From the NCBI GenBank assembly GCA_013397435.1, contig VZRG01000307.1, forward strand, positions 3,360-67,359: a DNA stretch of 64,000 nucleotides, read 5' to 3'. The number at the start of each line of letters is the position of its first letter. The stretch's first letter is position 1. Below the pieces are notes generated by a model, which was not told where the DNA came from, ran no database searches, and saw only the letters and a program-made list of their open reading frames with translations. The translations under genes were made by a program, and so were the position numbers. This document shows positions 12,338-25,833 of the stretch, piece by piece. Origin of the DNA: Erythrocercus mccallii. Lineage: Eukaryota; Chordata; Aves; Passeriformes; Dicruridae.

Positions 12338-15300
12338 GAAAACACACCTTGTATTTCCCTTCCATCCTGAAAGGTTCACATTATATAAGCGTTTAGTGCC
12401 TCCTCCTACAGAATAGCAAGGAAACTAAAGTAAATTTCATCAAGCACATGCTGCCATTGTTGTTTGTTATTTGGGTTCAGCACTGACACATGCTCTAATT
12501 CAGAGAGAAGTTAAAATGACCTGCAAAGACTGGCATTGACTTTTCCAGGGCTTGAAGCTGTATACCATTTTAGAAGTACACGTCCTGATAGTGCAAATTC
12601 ACCAGAGTAAAAACAGGGGACAAAGGGGGAAAAGATTGTGTTAAAATAAAACTTATTCAGTATTAAATCCATGTGTCTAAAATTCATGAGCTGCTCAGAA
12701 ATGCAGACATTTCAAGAGAAAAAAACCTTCAGCTGTTGCATATAGCTTTGATATATTTTAATATGATTATAAGTATGCTATGATAACAACTTCTACCCAG
12801 GAATATATATGCACATAGCCTGAACAATAACATTTAAAGGAACACATTAATGGACCAAAAAAAAAAAGAAAAAAAAAAGAGAGAAAATCCCACATTTATG
12901 TAATGTAGCTAAGATCAGTATTTTATTTATTTTAAAGGAAGGTAAAGTCATAATACTGTATAAAAGCAATCTTAGGATACTGGTCCTGCTTTAAGACCAC
13001 AAGGGAAAAAATAAATCATTCATGTTTATATAGCCTATCATTCAGCTAAATTTCACTTTTGTTTTGAGATAGGACAATTCATTACATAGCAAGTCAGAGG
13101 AAACCTTTTGATTATTACAGTTCATAGAAAATACTTTCTGGGAAAATATTTTAAGTATTTTCAACTTGGTGAAGTTTATACACTGAGAAATTTTCATCTC
13201 TGTGGGGTTAAGGTCAAATTCAAAGCTGACTGCAATCAAAGGGGATTTTTTTAACTTACTAGGTTTGGGTTGCCTAATATGAACTTCCTACTTTAATCAA
13301 TCTTAATATTTGTAATCGTAGCTCATATATTTCTCTTATAATTTAACAAATTATACAATGGATTGTACAATAAAAAACTGCAATACAGTGTTAACAGTTT
13401 TATTAGTTTTATGATGGACTTAAATATCATTTTTTGAAAATTGTGTTCTAATTGTATTTTTCTAATGTAAACTTTTGCATGAGTGGAACAATTTATAGAA
13501 GTGTCAAGACAAATATTTGATGGTTGCTTATAAAGCAAGATTGATGACGTCCTTCTAAAATGTTAATATTTCTGGTAATAAATTCACTTTTTCTATTAAA
13601 ACTTTTTTCTACATCTAAGAGGTCAAGAAAAGTACTGTTAAAAGATGACTGTGCTTTGCTACTTTAGTAGTGTCTTTAATTCATTAGCTTGTCCGGAGTG
13701 ACCATTTTTATACAGTGTGAGTATAAAATATGATCTCTAACAGAATCTTGCTTCATAAAATACTGCTGATTTCTATGTAGAAATCCTTTTGTGTATGTTT
13801 CCATAAAGTTTGTCCTTGGATCTGGACCAATCAATCATACTGTTAGAAGCAGAGGAGATTCTCATTATCATATTTAATTTGGTTTATTAATACAAGTATT
13901 TCCCCATGTTCTTGTGGAACCTTCACACTAACTTCTTAATTGAGAGCAGTGGAGTCATACCATGTTTTATTGGATTATGTTACATCAGAAAGTGATCCTG
14001 TGATTAAATGAATTGTGACTACCACATTTCAGCTCTTTCCCTACTCCCTGACTCTTGCCAAGAAGGCCCATGCCCACATTCTCAAAAACAATCTCTTCCT
14101 TACAACTTGTAAACCTATGTACAATCCTGAAGTGTTAGCAGAGGACTTCTGCTGAAGCATTTGCACTTCACACATGCAGGTTAATAGCCTAAACAGTTAG
14201 CTGGCCATTCTTCCTGGAGAATTACAGCTACAATGAACTTTTGAGCATTGATTTGTAAGCCAGCAATCAGAGTCTGTCATCAAGATCCACTTCTACACAT
14301 GGTTTATTATCTACTTTAATTTAATTTTATGTTAACTGAACTAATTTTGGTTTGACACTTGTGAAAGTCACAACCCTTGAAAACAGGGCTTTTGTCATCA
14401 TCACCCACAGGATCTTTGCAGAAAAAAACTTTGCAGCTTCAGGGGTTTTTTTAAACATTTTGGAAGCAATGATGAGTTATTAAAAAATCTTCCAGATTTT
14501 TAGCTAATATAATTCCATGAGATAATCAACTATTTTAATTAAATTGCATTATTTAGATTCTTTTTTTACTACCAGTGGCTTATTGTAATTCATACACCCA
14601 CAACTGTAATCTTAGCCTGAAATTTAGTAACAGTCTTATATTTTCAATATCTCCCACCTTCTGTCTTGTTTTGGTATGAAGTCTTTACTTTCACGTCTCT
14701 GCTTACACATATATCCCTGAGCTGAAACCAGTTTAACTGTAGAAACCAAAATCTAGAGTCTATTTGGTTACCTATAGCTATATTTATTGAAATTTTCAAG
14801 AAATTGGGTTCAGGAAAGTTTACTGGAACCCTTTCCCCTAATTTTGAATTTGGAGTTTTATTTATAAGTTATGGTTTCCATTTTAATTTTTATGAGACAA
14901 TTTTTCTTAATATTTCAAGGCACCACGTCTGGTCTGAGCAAGGACACCTTGCTGAAGTCCTGAAGTTGCATCTATTACTGGTAGGGCCAACATGTGGCAT
15001 TTTATGATGCACTTCATTGCTTCTGATGACAGCACATTTCATTCTAATGTGACCTGGAGAGAAATAAACAGTATAGCAAGTACCATGGCAGAGTGGGGAA
15101 ATAGAAAATACTGAAATGTATGCATTATTTCAGCAGAATTCAAAGCCTTACTTATCCTAACTCAGAACTGATACAAATAATCAGCCTTATTTCCAAGAGT
15201 AAATTCGAACACAAGTCAGAGGACATATTGTGTGGACACTCAGAAGGTCAGTAACACAAAGACACAATAATTCTAATACAGTAGTGGAAGAATTTTAAAG

Positions 15301-15734
15301 AAATTTTTTCTTCAGAAAACCTGATAGTTGAGTTTCTTCTCAATTGACTCTGTGTACAAGGTGTCTCTTGCTGATTAACTAATTCCCCCAGTACAAACAG
15401 TACCTGTTGTGTGGACACTGCCTCGGCGTGTCTGGAATTCTCAGAAGGGGATCCAGCTTCCCAGAGCTTCACAAAGAACTCACATAGAGCTGATAATGAT
15501 TGTGTGACAACAAGAACTACCATTTTACTCCATTATTTTTGTTGCTCTGAGCACTGGGATTTGTCAGATTTTCACTGCTCGCTTTTTACAATATTTTACT
15601 TTCAGAGTCACTGAATTCCAGCTCTTTCTCATGCTTTTCAATCATGTTCATTAAACATATGTGAGTAGTAAAATACTTGGCTCATGTTGGTGTTTTCTCA
15701 TTAAAAAGACAGCTGTACTAAGTATAAGGATAAA

Positions 15735-16020
15735 CATGCTCTGGTGCAGGTCACCCACAGGCCGCAAGGAAAACCTATCCTCCCATGGAGTACTGCCTTC
15801 TCCTTTGACTTTTGTGTTTCCTCTGTTTTTCTCATTGGTTTTGTTTCCTCTTCCTCTGCCCATGTAGCATTTTCTGCCTTTGCTTAAAATGTTTTCCCAG
15901 AGGCACCACTATCATTGCTGTGCTGTGCCCTGCATTGGGTTTGTTGAAGCCAGGTGGAATTGGATATGTCCAACAAAGGGGCAGCCTCAGCCTCTTCTCA
16001 CAGAAGCCAGCAAAATGGAT
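15735..16020 (-). mobile_element. Fragment of a long avian ERV LTR (U3-like part)
   Basis: Recognised from memory as part of a long, very common bird LTR. Landmarks on the plus strand are CCCAGAGGCACCAC near 15897, GAAGCCAGGTGGAATTGG near 15946 and CTTCTCACAGAAGCCAG near 15993. Another stretch of the same family, same orientation, occupies the right edge of the window (63600-64000). Frames crossing it (15812-16135 plus, 15832-16083 minus) are incidental. Ends are diverged and no flanking duplication was found. Confidence 0.5.
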
Positions 16021-19000
16021 ATACCTGGAAAAAAGACACTGGAAAGATGATATATTATGTGAACAGGTACTTATTAGAAGCAATATTATTCTTTTTAGCC
16101 TTCCTGTAATGGAAATTCTTGGTAGAGTTTCTTGATAGGAAGGAACCAGAATTAAAATTTATATTTATATTCAATGTCTTCTCTCAATATCTTCAAAAGT
16201 AAAGGAAATAGGTGGCTTCCTTCCCAGCTTGCTGTTCATTCTGGTATCAAACTTTTCCAAAAGTCACTGAAGAAACAGAATCTTCATGTTAGTGCTGTGC
16301 TCAAGAAAGGGAGAAGCAGAATCTGGAACACCTAACTTTGCTACAAGCCCAGACACCAACAGCTTACCAAGCAAGCCATAAAGTGTAAGTGGGAGGAGGT
16401 AAGGATAGGAGAAGAGTAAAGTTATAATTGATGTGATATTTGTTTTCTCACCCTTTCTCTAAAAAGCAAGGAAATACAGCAAAATCTATATCAGGTTATA
16501 GCGTAGTGTAAAAGCCATGCCTCAGCACAAGGAAGCAATTTCACTCACAATTGTAAAAGCCATAGCCAAGCTGATGAGGTATGGCATTAGGAGCACTATA
16601 AATGGCTATTAAAATGTGGGTCTCATTCAAATTGCTTTGACTGGGCAGAGAGATAGGACATTACAAGGTCAGGTCATGCCAATTTTCGTGGTAGACTTAA
16701 GTCCAGGAAGCCAATCAATCATGCAATATATTTCAGATTTTAACTCAACTAAGCTTGAAATAGAGGTACACAGTTATATCAGAGAAAAATGCATGAAAAA
16801 ATGTGGAAACAGATTTAGAAACAAACAAAAGAAAGGATTACCCATTTTGGCTCCAAAACATAACCAATGTACTACAATAATAGTAGCCTTCGGAAAGTCA
16901 TGTCTAAATACATTTTCACTGCATATATAATAAATAACAAATGTCTTCTAAAGGAATGTTAAGTTTATTTTACATTTCTCATTTGTTCTGTGTTATAATG
17001 GATAAGAACTTTGCGTTTCTCAGATACACACTTTCTCAGATGAACTTTTTTGAGTAGACAGAACTTTGGAGAAGTGGAATTGTCAAAAAGGAAGGAAAAA
17101 TCATGAAAAATAAGAGATAATCCTATATAACATCTTGGTTTTCTCATTTGTTTTTAAATTATACTTATATTTTGCACTATAATGTAATTGTTACTAAAGA
17201 TCACATTTGCAGGCTTTTCTAAGTCATTTGTACTCATTTTATTGTACAAAAATATTAAAAACTATTTTAATATTTTGTTTCTGATTAGATCTTATCTTTT
17301 TTCATTTTGTATTTAATTCTGCCAGAGGCTGTTTTCATATACACAATGCACATCCAAAAAACAACAAAAATCCTCCCCAATCTTTCTACTCATAACATTT
17401 GATTATTTTTGGCTCAAAAATACTAGCAGCAATAAAGACAAAGGAATTTCTCAAATTGCTAAGAATTTCGCACAGCTGCATAGCTGAATGAAAATACATG
17501 GTTGAATGAAAATACATAAGGTCTGTAGAGTTATGGTAGGGGTTGCTTCTTTGGCATATTTCCTAAATGAAGAATGTCAACTGTTAACAGAAGAACTTAC
17601 AAGTCAATTGCTCACAGATCTTCAAAGTAGAGTTCATTTTTTGAGAAACAGCAAATTGAAGCTTTGCTATTATGAGAGAGTGTCATGGGTTTTTTTCTAA
17701 TTCTAAAGAAATCTAGACAGTAAAAATAGTTTCAGGAAATTATGTCCAGAGAAATTCAAAAGGCTATAAGGCATGTTTTGAAAGCCTTGGACACTTCCAA
17801 ATCCCAAAATACACAGTTTCAGATGCCTCTCCCAAAGGAAAACCATCACCTTACTTAGTTGCAATGCATTTTATTATCTTCTCTGCTTTTCCATTAAACA
17901 TGTACGAATTGAGTTAGTCACGAGGAACCCAGTATCTGTGTACCTGAATTTTGTTATCAATATTATTATGAATATTATTTTTGTATCTATGTCTCTTAAC
18001 AAAATCCATTATAAGCAGATAAATAACCTTTTTATCTTGTATTCATTCTTATATATAAGGTATTACACGTGTCTGTACACGTATGTAGAAGCCTAAGTTG
18101 GAAAAGTTATTATTGTATAAATAATATAGTCTCATGTTCAATACTTGTATGGGGTATTAATATAATTTTCTATTTGTAATAAAATCGGTTCTGTTCTTTT
18201 TCCACAGAATGAACAGAGAATACTCTGGAAGCCCTGGAAAAACACAACTTGAATGTAGTTTGTTATCACAAGCTTTAATTTTATGCACAGGTTAGCACTT
18301 AAAACGAAAGAGATATACTCATCATTAACACTTTCAGAGAAGAAAGTTACAGCAAATAGAGGAGCACAGTGTACTTTAGAAAGAAGAAAAGCTTCTTTTT
18401 AAAAATTCTGCATATATTCAAAGAGTAATCTACTGTTGAATATCCTAATTTACTGTGTTGTGACATAGAGGAAACTGCCAAAACTCTAACCAAAATTAAA
18501 AAGAAATATGGAAATATTCACAGCATTACAATTAAGAAGGAAACAAACACATAAACATCGATATAATTCATTATAGAATACTAAGATATCAACACACTAT
18601 TCTCCACTGCCAGGAGAAAAAAAAAAATCTTTGAAGTGTATCTTTTTAAGTTCATGTCTTGGCAGTTCTTTTGTAGCACTGTCAGATTGCAAGAGTGAAC
18701 AAAGTATTTCATGCAGAATGAAGAAATGCATTATCTGAAAATGATGTTAGAGAACATAAAGCATATCTATCCTATTAATCTAGATGTTCAAGCAGTTCAG
18801 TTTGTCTTATGCTTAAAGGAATCTAATGAGATCAATGAGAACAAAAACAGAACCAAGGACTTCTCATGAGAAAGACTAACGAAACATCAGCCAGACTCAG
18901 ATACTAATTTATTGATTAACCATTTGAACTTTTAAAATTTATATACAGAAACAAACAAATAAGTGGATCTCTAGCCCTCGTTATATGGTTCTTTAATAAA

Positions 19001-19079
19001 ACCTTTAATTACCCACATGAGGAAAGAAATTATTTGACCACACATTGAAGTCAAACAAGCAGCTCACAAACAAGCATAT
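16021..19079. other. Unique AT-rich DNA, no gene seen
   Basis: No credible exon. The 104-codon plus frame at 16616-16930 has no recognisable domain. A small cluster of CACGT cores lies near 18067-18082. No repeat family was recognised. Confidence 0.5.
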
Positions 19080-19372
19080 TTAGAGTGAAAAAGTACATTA
19101 TAATATTTTCCTTCTGTTCTAACACACATAACATAAAAATTAGGTGTTTGTTTAATTTCAATTTTTAATTACAGTATTCAGCATAAGTTGCTGGTCACAA
19201 AGTCCAAGTTAGATTGAAATTTAATGAAATGCAAGTTAGAGCACTGTTTTCAGATTTTAGGATTCTACTGTATCATTGTTAAGGTCAATGACTGAAAATA
19301 TTTTGATATAGATAGGATCTTATTCATTGAAACTTAATGATTAACATCCATGCCTAATAATTTGTAGCTATG
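19080..19372 (+). repeat. Left arm of a large inverted duplication
   Basis: The reverse complement of 22035-22345. The best-matched part (about 19173-19372) differs from its partner at roughly 13 of about 203 positions by eye, nearly all transitions. Identity decays toward the outer edge, where small gaps appear, and stops abruptly at the inner edge after the shared TTTGTAGCTATG. I recognise no transposon family. It may be one arm of a local inverted duplication, a long terminal inverted repeat of a foldback element, or one of two copies of an unknown dispersed repeat. Confidence 0.82.
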
Positions 19373-22034
19373 TATTTGCAATATGTATACCACCAGCAAA
19401 CACAGAGGCACAACACGTTCTGTAGGTATCACACTTACAATCAGTTGTTTGCAAGGTCAACTACTTAGCCTAGGATCCATTTACTGTCAACTGAAGGAAA
19501 TAAACATTTCAAGTCACAGTTTCTCATAGGACCAAAGTTTTGTCCTAACATTTTCAAAAGATTTTCTTCATTTTGTCTTAGCATTTGGCAATTAGGTCAT
19601 ACTAAGATGCCAACCAATGACCTCATAAAAACCATCCCTATTAGACAAAATACATGACTGATTCGGGCATTATTAATGTTTCCAAGGAATTGTATTAAAA
19701 GCTTTCCACTGGATATCTCTACTGAAATTAGTTAGGTTTCTCCTTCAAAAGACAAAGGAAAGAAGAAAATCTTGTTGATCTCCTCCCTCCAAGTCCTGCT
19801 CTCCTGATGAAGACCGCTTTCAGGTTCTGGGATATATTTCTGTGTATGCTGTAACAAATGTGCTCCAGGGTATTTTTGAAAGAGGGATTTCCTGTCAAGA
19901 ACAAGATTTTTTCTTCATCTGTTAGCAGTAATAGTTACGTGCCAGAATATTGCCATTGACTATGAATCACTATTCTTTCCTTGATCGTAGCTAGATCATC
20001 ACAAATGAGGAAGATTCTCAAAGAGCTTTCCTTCCCCAAGACAAATGTTATTGTTTTGGTCTTCTACCTGATTACTGGTTGTTGTAATAGCAGAGCTTCT
20101 GCTGCAGAATGCCTAATTAGGTAATTTTCAGGATTTTTATCATATGTTGTTCTTTATCAAATGACAACAGCTACAGAGATTAATAAAGCTGTCAGCTGCG
20201 AATAAATTCATAAGTGATTACTTCAATTTCTATTCTTAAGTGTTATGTATTAAGATATTGTCATTTTTATTGAGGGAGGGAACTGAAGTGGATAGATTGG
20301 GTAGAATTATCTCCTTAACAGGAGGTAGCTTCAGATTTTGTTGAATAGTGTCCTCCCTAGAGAAAGGTCCAGTAGCAGTAGAATTTTAACTAACAGGTTG
20401 ACAAATTTCTGTTATTAGTATGGACTACATGTTTAGCTGGCAATAAGAAGCACCATTAAGTGCTAAGAAAAAGGAAGGAAAATTCACTATCAATTTTAAG
20501 TACATGTAAGCTAAATATTTGACAAATTTGCATCCTTATATTCTTGAATTAATAATTTTAAATAATTTTAAAATAATTTTAAAAGCAGCAGAATTATTTT
20601 AGTTTTAATATCATTTTAATGACAATAGATCTTTGATCAATGTAGCAAGTTTTGTCTTTGTTAACAGAAGCTGGAAAAGGACAAATCTCTCATAAGAAAT
20701 AGTCAAGATCAAAAGTGTCTTGACCATAAACTCACTCTGCAGTGCATCTTTGTCCCACTTTTCATAAATATCTGTATTCATGCATGTATGTTTGTCAATC
20801 AATAGGGGCAGAAGTTGATTAGCAAATGAACAAACAGATAAAGGACTTTGACTTTCTTGGCTTGCCATGCACACAAAACTTCCTTCTTTCTTTGTGCCAA
20901 CAGGGTTTCTTAGCCATAAAAAGAAATGCCTGGTATTAAAAATGAAATCTTTAATTTACCATTGACATCCAGAATCTTTTGTTCAGCTCACTGGTCAGAT
21001 TATTAAGTGATATAAACCACCCATATTAGCTTTCTAATGAATGAACTGATCAAATCTAATTGATGAAAACTCAGTCTAATTTAATTCACTTTTCTTGAGA
21101 CTAAATAAGTTTGTACACGTATTTTAAACTGGAATAAAAAATGTGACATAGCCACAGATATTTTTCAAGTAAAAAGGAGAATTCATATTTAGTAAAGGAA
21201 CTGTTCTTTGTCCATAGTGAAGCAGGATGGAATTACACTATTCCTGTGCAAGGTCATGAAAATGATGTGCAGAATTCTCATTATGTCCGGAGAAATACAA
21301 AGACAAGTTTTGTTTCAGGACTTACTCAAACTGAAGGAATTTCTCCAATTCACTCTGGAACTTTCCAATGATCATACTCTTTTTGCTTTACTTTTCAACA
21401 GTCCAGCTTTCTGTTAGATTGTGGTCCTCTCTGTATTGTACCCATTCCTTTCAAACACACTAGCTGCATCTAGATTGTCATAAAGAGGAGTCTCAAAGTC
21501 AGGTTTCCCATGTCTACCCAGAAATGGACATTGGGCAAACTGCATGATATACCTGAAAAGGGAGCAAAAGGTGGACACTTCAAGGAATTATTCACTTTAG
21601 AGAGGTTTCACATACACAGAGTCTTCGGCATAATCAAACCTGGCCTATTGTGTTCATGTATCGCATCTGCTCTTATGACTTGATAACAGATAAGTGCAAT
21701 GATTTGGAAATGCTTCTCAAAAGATACCCAGTGCTGCCTGATACACAGTCACCAAAGATGCCCAGAGTCAAGTGTGGAAAAAATAAATAATTCTCTTGTT
21801 CTCTTTGAAAGTAGAAAATATTCTTTGCAAAGAGCTATTCAGTGTCTGTGCGTCATGTATTTGAGGTCATGTGTTGTGGATTTAAGATTCCAATGCCATT
21901 GGTTCCTATTTTCCTTCAGCCATCTGTTGAATTGATTTCATTAAGTCGTTAAAGCAGTCATATTCACTAGAAACAACAGTCTTCCCTATATATATATGTT
22001 GTGGGCATGGAAACATAGAAAATCTAAAAATAAA
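19373..22034. other. Spacer between the inverted arms, no gene seen
   Basis: About 2.66 kb of AT-rich DNA with no transposase-like frame. The longest frames are 87 codons (20611-20874 minus), 78 (21699-21935 plus) and 69 (21208-21417 plus), none with a known motif. It contains a possible conserved noncoding block at 20105-20235 and a short AATTTTAAA tandem run near 20545-20585. Confidence 0.5.
20105..20235. other. Possible conserved noncoding element
   Basis: Dense factor-site-like motifs: CCTAATTAGG and GGTAATT (homeodomain type), an E-box CAGCTG, and AATAAATTCATAAGTGATTA. There are no indel-prone simple repeats. Conservation cannot be judged from one sequence, so this is a pattern-based guess. 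Confidence 0.22.
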
Positions 22035-22345
22035 TTTAAAAACATAGCTACAAATTATTAGGCAAGGACGTTAATCATTAGGTTTCAATGAATAAGATCC
22101 TACCTATATCAAAATACTTTCAGTCATTGACCTTAACAATGATACAGTAGAATCCTAAAATCTGAAAGCAGTGCTCTAACTTGCATTTCATTAAATTTTA
22201 ATCTGACTTGGACCTTGTGATCAGCAACTTATGCTGAACACCATAATTAAGAACTGAGAATAAAGAAGCACTTTGTTATTTTTACATTATGAATGTTAAA
22301 ATGAAAGGAAAATATTGTAATCTATTCTTTTTTTCAGCAGACAAA
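22035..22345 (-). repeat. Right arm of the large inverted duplication
   Basis: The reverse complement of the arm at 19080-19372; both lie about 1.3-1.5 kb from the shared midpoint. The match begins at CATAGCTACAAATT near 22044 and runs outward past CAGCATAAG (reverse complement) near 22230. A weaker, gapped match continues to about 22345. Together the arms could form a long imperfect hairpin in single-stranded DNA or in RNA. Confidence 0.82.
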
Positions 22346-22763
22346 TTATGCACCAATTTCTATACCAATCTTATACTTTCTGTGTAAGACATAATGTAGC
22401 TCTTTAAATACCATCCAGTGATGATTTAAAGGCTGAGAATATACCACATTCTTAATTTCTATCACTGGTTAGTTATCCTCATTATTAAAGGGTGTGTTAT
22501 TAAGAATCCGAATTTAACTAGTACAAGCCTGCAAACACCAGCTCTCATAATACAGCATGCTTTGCAGATAAAATGTTTCTTACAATTGATAATTAATAGT
22601 ATTAGTGGATAATTAAAATAGACCTTCTTATTACCCTGTTCAAACAAGGGGTTTAGACTTTCGACAATCATATTCTTTTTTTCTTTTTTAGTTAACATCA
22701 GTGCCAATGTTTTCCTACAAAAGTTTATTTAAAAGAAAAAAGAGAAAACATTTAATTTGAAAT
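22346..22763. other. Unique AT-rich DNA, no gene seen
   Basis: Short stretch between the inverted duplication and an LTR end. The minus-strand 81-codon frame at 22462-22707 has no recognisable domain. Confidence 0.5.
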
Positions 22764-22960
22764 TGTTGTGGTTTAAAACCAGCTGGAAATTATGGTCCAA
22801 GTAGGTGCTTCCCTTCTCCCCACCCCCTGTGAGAAAGGGACAAAAAGGCAGAGGTTATGGGTTGAGATAACAATTTACTAGAAAAACTGAAATGAGATAA
22901 GGAAAAACAATCAGTAATAGCAACAATGCTAATAAAAACAATGCATTAAAAAAACCTACA
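22764..22960 (-). mobile_element. 3' end of an ERVL-type LTR (truncated)
   Basis: On the minus strand it ends ...GGTTTTAAACCACAACA at 22764. That is the same terminal phrase style as the LTR at 43567-44129, preceded by the shared TTATCTCAACCCATAA segment. The upstream part fades into an A-rich AATAATA-like stretch by about 22960, and no U3 is recognisable. It is a partial copy of a common avian ERVL-like LTR family. Confidence 0.6.
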
Positions 22961-24804
22961 GCTTCAGATTCTTTTGATAATTGTAAGGAAACCTTTCTTC
23001 TAATCCCTTTCTATATTCAGGTATCACAGACAGTATCTAAGATGTACTTAGCATGTGACAGGAAAATCACACTCTGTTTAAACACGAGAACCCCTTAGTT
23101 TTAAGTTTATAAATGTTGTCATTTATACTTAAAGTAGCATATGTTTGTATAATTACCATTACGGTACATGCTAGGTGTTTAGGGATTAAACAAAGATCCA
23201 ACAAGGAAGAGAAAAGGGAAGAAGTGTTTTTGTTTGCAAAATCCCTTTTTTCTCCCTCCTGTTCCTCTCCTTTTATAGAGGCAACTATAACTTGCCTTTA
23301 CATGAACCTCGTTAAAATTCAAAAACTTTTACTTTTACACAGTTTTTCCTGAAGTGCCTTGGGGTAGTTAGTGAAATGAAAAAAAAGTTGATAAACATGT
23401 ATTTTAATAAATATTGCTACACTTTGAAAATTACTACAGTTGTGATAAATATGCAAACATAAATATCTATTTTATTCTTTACTAATGCTGGCAGCAAAGA
23501 TCTCCATTGTGTTACCCCAGCTACTGGAAAATACAAAGCCAAAGTGAGTTCAGTGTGTGAAGATCAGTGAGTTGATGTGATCAATTGTGAAGATCCTGAG
23601 TGAGCAGACACCAAGAAATACTTGGTGTAACTTTGTGCTTCTCTTGCAAGATTTTCTTTGTCACTTGTCACAAAGCTTGTTGCTTTTGTCACCATTAGAA
23701 AGTTAGAACATTCAAGTTTAAAAGTATAGGTCTAAGGTATGAGAAATGTCATTCTGTCAAGCTTTGGGAAGTGCAGCAGCTTGATTGTAATGCAGTTCCA
23801 TTTATAGCTTTGAAAACCAGGTGCTCAAAATATCAATACACACTAACAATTAACTCAGGCTGACAGCTCAAGCAAACAATTTTTGTGAAAGAGATCTCTA
23901 AAGGAAACAAGATTCTAAGCAGCAGAGTGGAGATGGAGCTCACTTGTTTCTTCAGTACTAGAAAGGAAATGTCTTTTCTATCCATACACAAAGACACTTT
24001 CACCATGTTCTAACTTCACACAGGCTTTTAAAAAGATATCTTTTTCTAAGCAAGTTAAATAAAATAGAAACCAAACCTTTTTGAATCAGTAAACCCCCAG
24101 TTCTCAGAATAATGTCCAAGCTACCATGAGTTATCTTCTGAAAGGGCTATTGCTGCATCCTCTTTACTTCGTTCAAGAAAAAATTCTTGAGGTTTAACAG
24201 CCCAGAGTCCTAGTACACTTGTTCAGACAGTCTTGGAGTTTACACTCAAGTACACGAGAGATCTACACTTATGTACTCTACCACAAACCTTGCCTTGGTA
24301 GAGCTTCAGTGAGAAATGTGATTTATAGGCTTGATTTATTAGCATTTGGCTCCAATAATAAGGTAGTGAAAAGGGCTCAATTATCCCTAGAGGTGCAGAG
24401 AACTCACTTCCATTTTTCTACTACTATAACTACAAATAAGGCTGGACAGTGTCAGCAATGACACAAATTTTAGAATTCTAGGCTGCCTGTTAAGAGATCA
24501 TTCTGTTAGCTTAGGTGGGAAGTCAACAGGGACACTCAAGAAAGATATTTGACCTGTTGTATATTTGTGTTTAACATGCTTCAATTTATTTTTGGATCCT
24601 GTTTTCTTAGGGACATTAATTTAGGAGAGAATAGATGATTTATAATGACAAGAATCACACAATCATATTTGAAGTTTCTACCTTATTTTTACTTGGTTGT
24701 ATTCAGGAGGTTTCATTATGGCCCTGTGTCTCTGTAATATTGATCTGTGGTTATGCTTTATACCCTCCTGTTAAATAAGCTGAAGGTTTGAAACGAGCAA
24801 AGGA
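22961..24804. other. Unique AT-rich DNA, no gene seen
   Basis: No credible exon or repeat family. Frames of 79-80 codons at 23113-23352 and 24219-24461 have no known motif. A loose repetition of GTGAAGATC occurs near 23558-23596. Confidence 0.5.
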
Positions 24805-25140
24805 AGCAAACTTATCCATACAGGTCATAAACCTGTGGAATGCCTGTCATGAAGTGTTCTGCATGTCAAAAGTATAAATGCTTGCAAAGACAGTAACACA
24901 AATCATGGATGAAAAGTTTGCTGAGGACTGTTATTCAAAAGATGCAGCAATAGCTTTCACTTCAGGAAATACTTGCACTACAGTTTCTGCAAAGCAAGGG
25001 CATTTATCAAGGGAAGCACCACTCTATATGAAGCCTTTTCTTTTCATCTTTTTCTATAGATGGCTCCTATCAAAAACATGATTCTGGGCTGAAGGGTCAT
25101 TTAGTCTGTTCCAGACACAGCAATTTTTCTTGTTGTTCCT
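24805..25140 (+). mobile_element. Ancient CR1/L3-type LINE 3' end
   Basis: The order of phrases matches the 3' region of old amniote CR1 elements. GTGGAATGCCTGTCATGA lies near 24836 and CAAAAGTATAAATG near 24867. ATGGATGAAAAG follows near 24905, GAGGACTGTTATT near 24922, and near 25080 the tail motif ATTCTGGGCTGAAGGGTCA. Heavy divergence and many gaps indicate great age. No usable reading frame remains. Confidence 0.62.
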
Positions 25141-25827
25141 AAACTGCCTATGTGATCTAGCACTAGAGCCCCAATGGAATTACTGCAGCTCAAGGTAATT
25201 GCTCTTCCAGAGTGACTAAGCCCAAGAACCCTCCTATGCAATCAACAAAATGAGACATCTGCCCAAGATGTCCTATGTTTATCTTTGATTATGCTTTATA
25301 TCTCCTGTTAAATAAGTATCACATATGGCAGCAGTGTAAAGAACAATATCAAGATATTTTCTGACACACAGACACTAAAATTGTGACTGTGCTCTTTCCT
25401 AGCTCATTGCAAAGCTCATAGCCTAAGATGCACTTACAGAGATGTGTAAGTTGTGCTTCCCACATGGTTTTGAAAACTATTTTAAGTAGAAACAGATTTG
25501 GACATGTACAAAACATCTGTGATTTCCGTGAGTCTCTGTGTGACTGCAATCACCATTGCTGGGAGAGGCACTGAAAAAGCTCTTTTCCTGCAGTGAGTCA
25601 TCTGAGACTCAGCAACCATTGCCTGTCCCTGCGTTTCACCATGGAAAGGCCCTTTACACTGAGGCAGTGAAGAGGAAGGAGTTGCAGTTGCTGACTGGTT
25701 GGCCTTTCCCAGAAAAATCAGCTATTAAAATTAAAACACCACCCTTCTCAGTGGCTAACCAGTCTTCAAAACCAGAATTACCACATTTTTAACATGTAAT
25801 AGCATAACAGATAAAATAAATTTCTGT
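25141..25827. other. Unique DNA, no gene seen
   Basis: No recognisable gene or repeat. The 78-codon frame at 25556-25792 has no domain signature. Confidence 0.5.
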
Positions 25828-25833
25828 GGTTCC

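Larger units (their letters stand above)
6661..15734. other. 9 kb of mostly unique AT-rich DNA, no gene seen
   Basis: No exon, RNA gene or clear repeat family is recognisable. Contents worth noting are the TTTA microsatellite near 7497, a pyrimidine-rich stretch at about 11070-11160, a plus-strand purine-rich stretch at about 11640-11900, a short palindrome at 12321-12337, and A-rich runs near 12858-12885. The largest frame (11091-11498 plus, 135 codons) is low-complexity and has no domain signature. Confidence 0.5.

Noticed and set aside
24750..25316. A near-identical stretch of about 28 bp at 24751-24779 and 25289-25316
   Set aside because: Too short, with unrelated flanks. The first copy lies outside and the second just beyond an ancient CR1, so it is probably coincidence or a tiny duplication.
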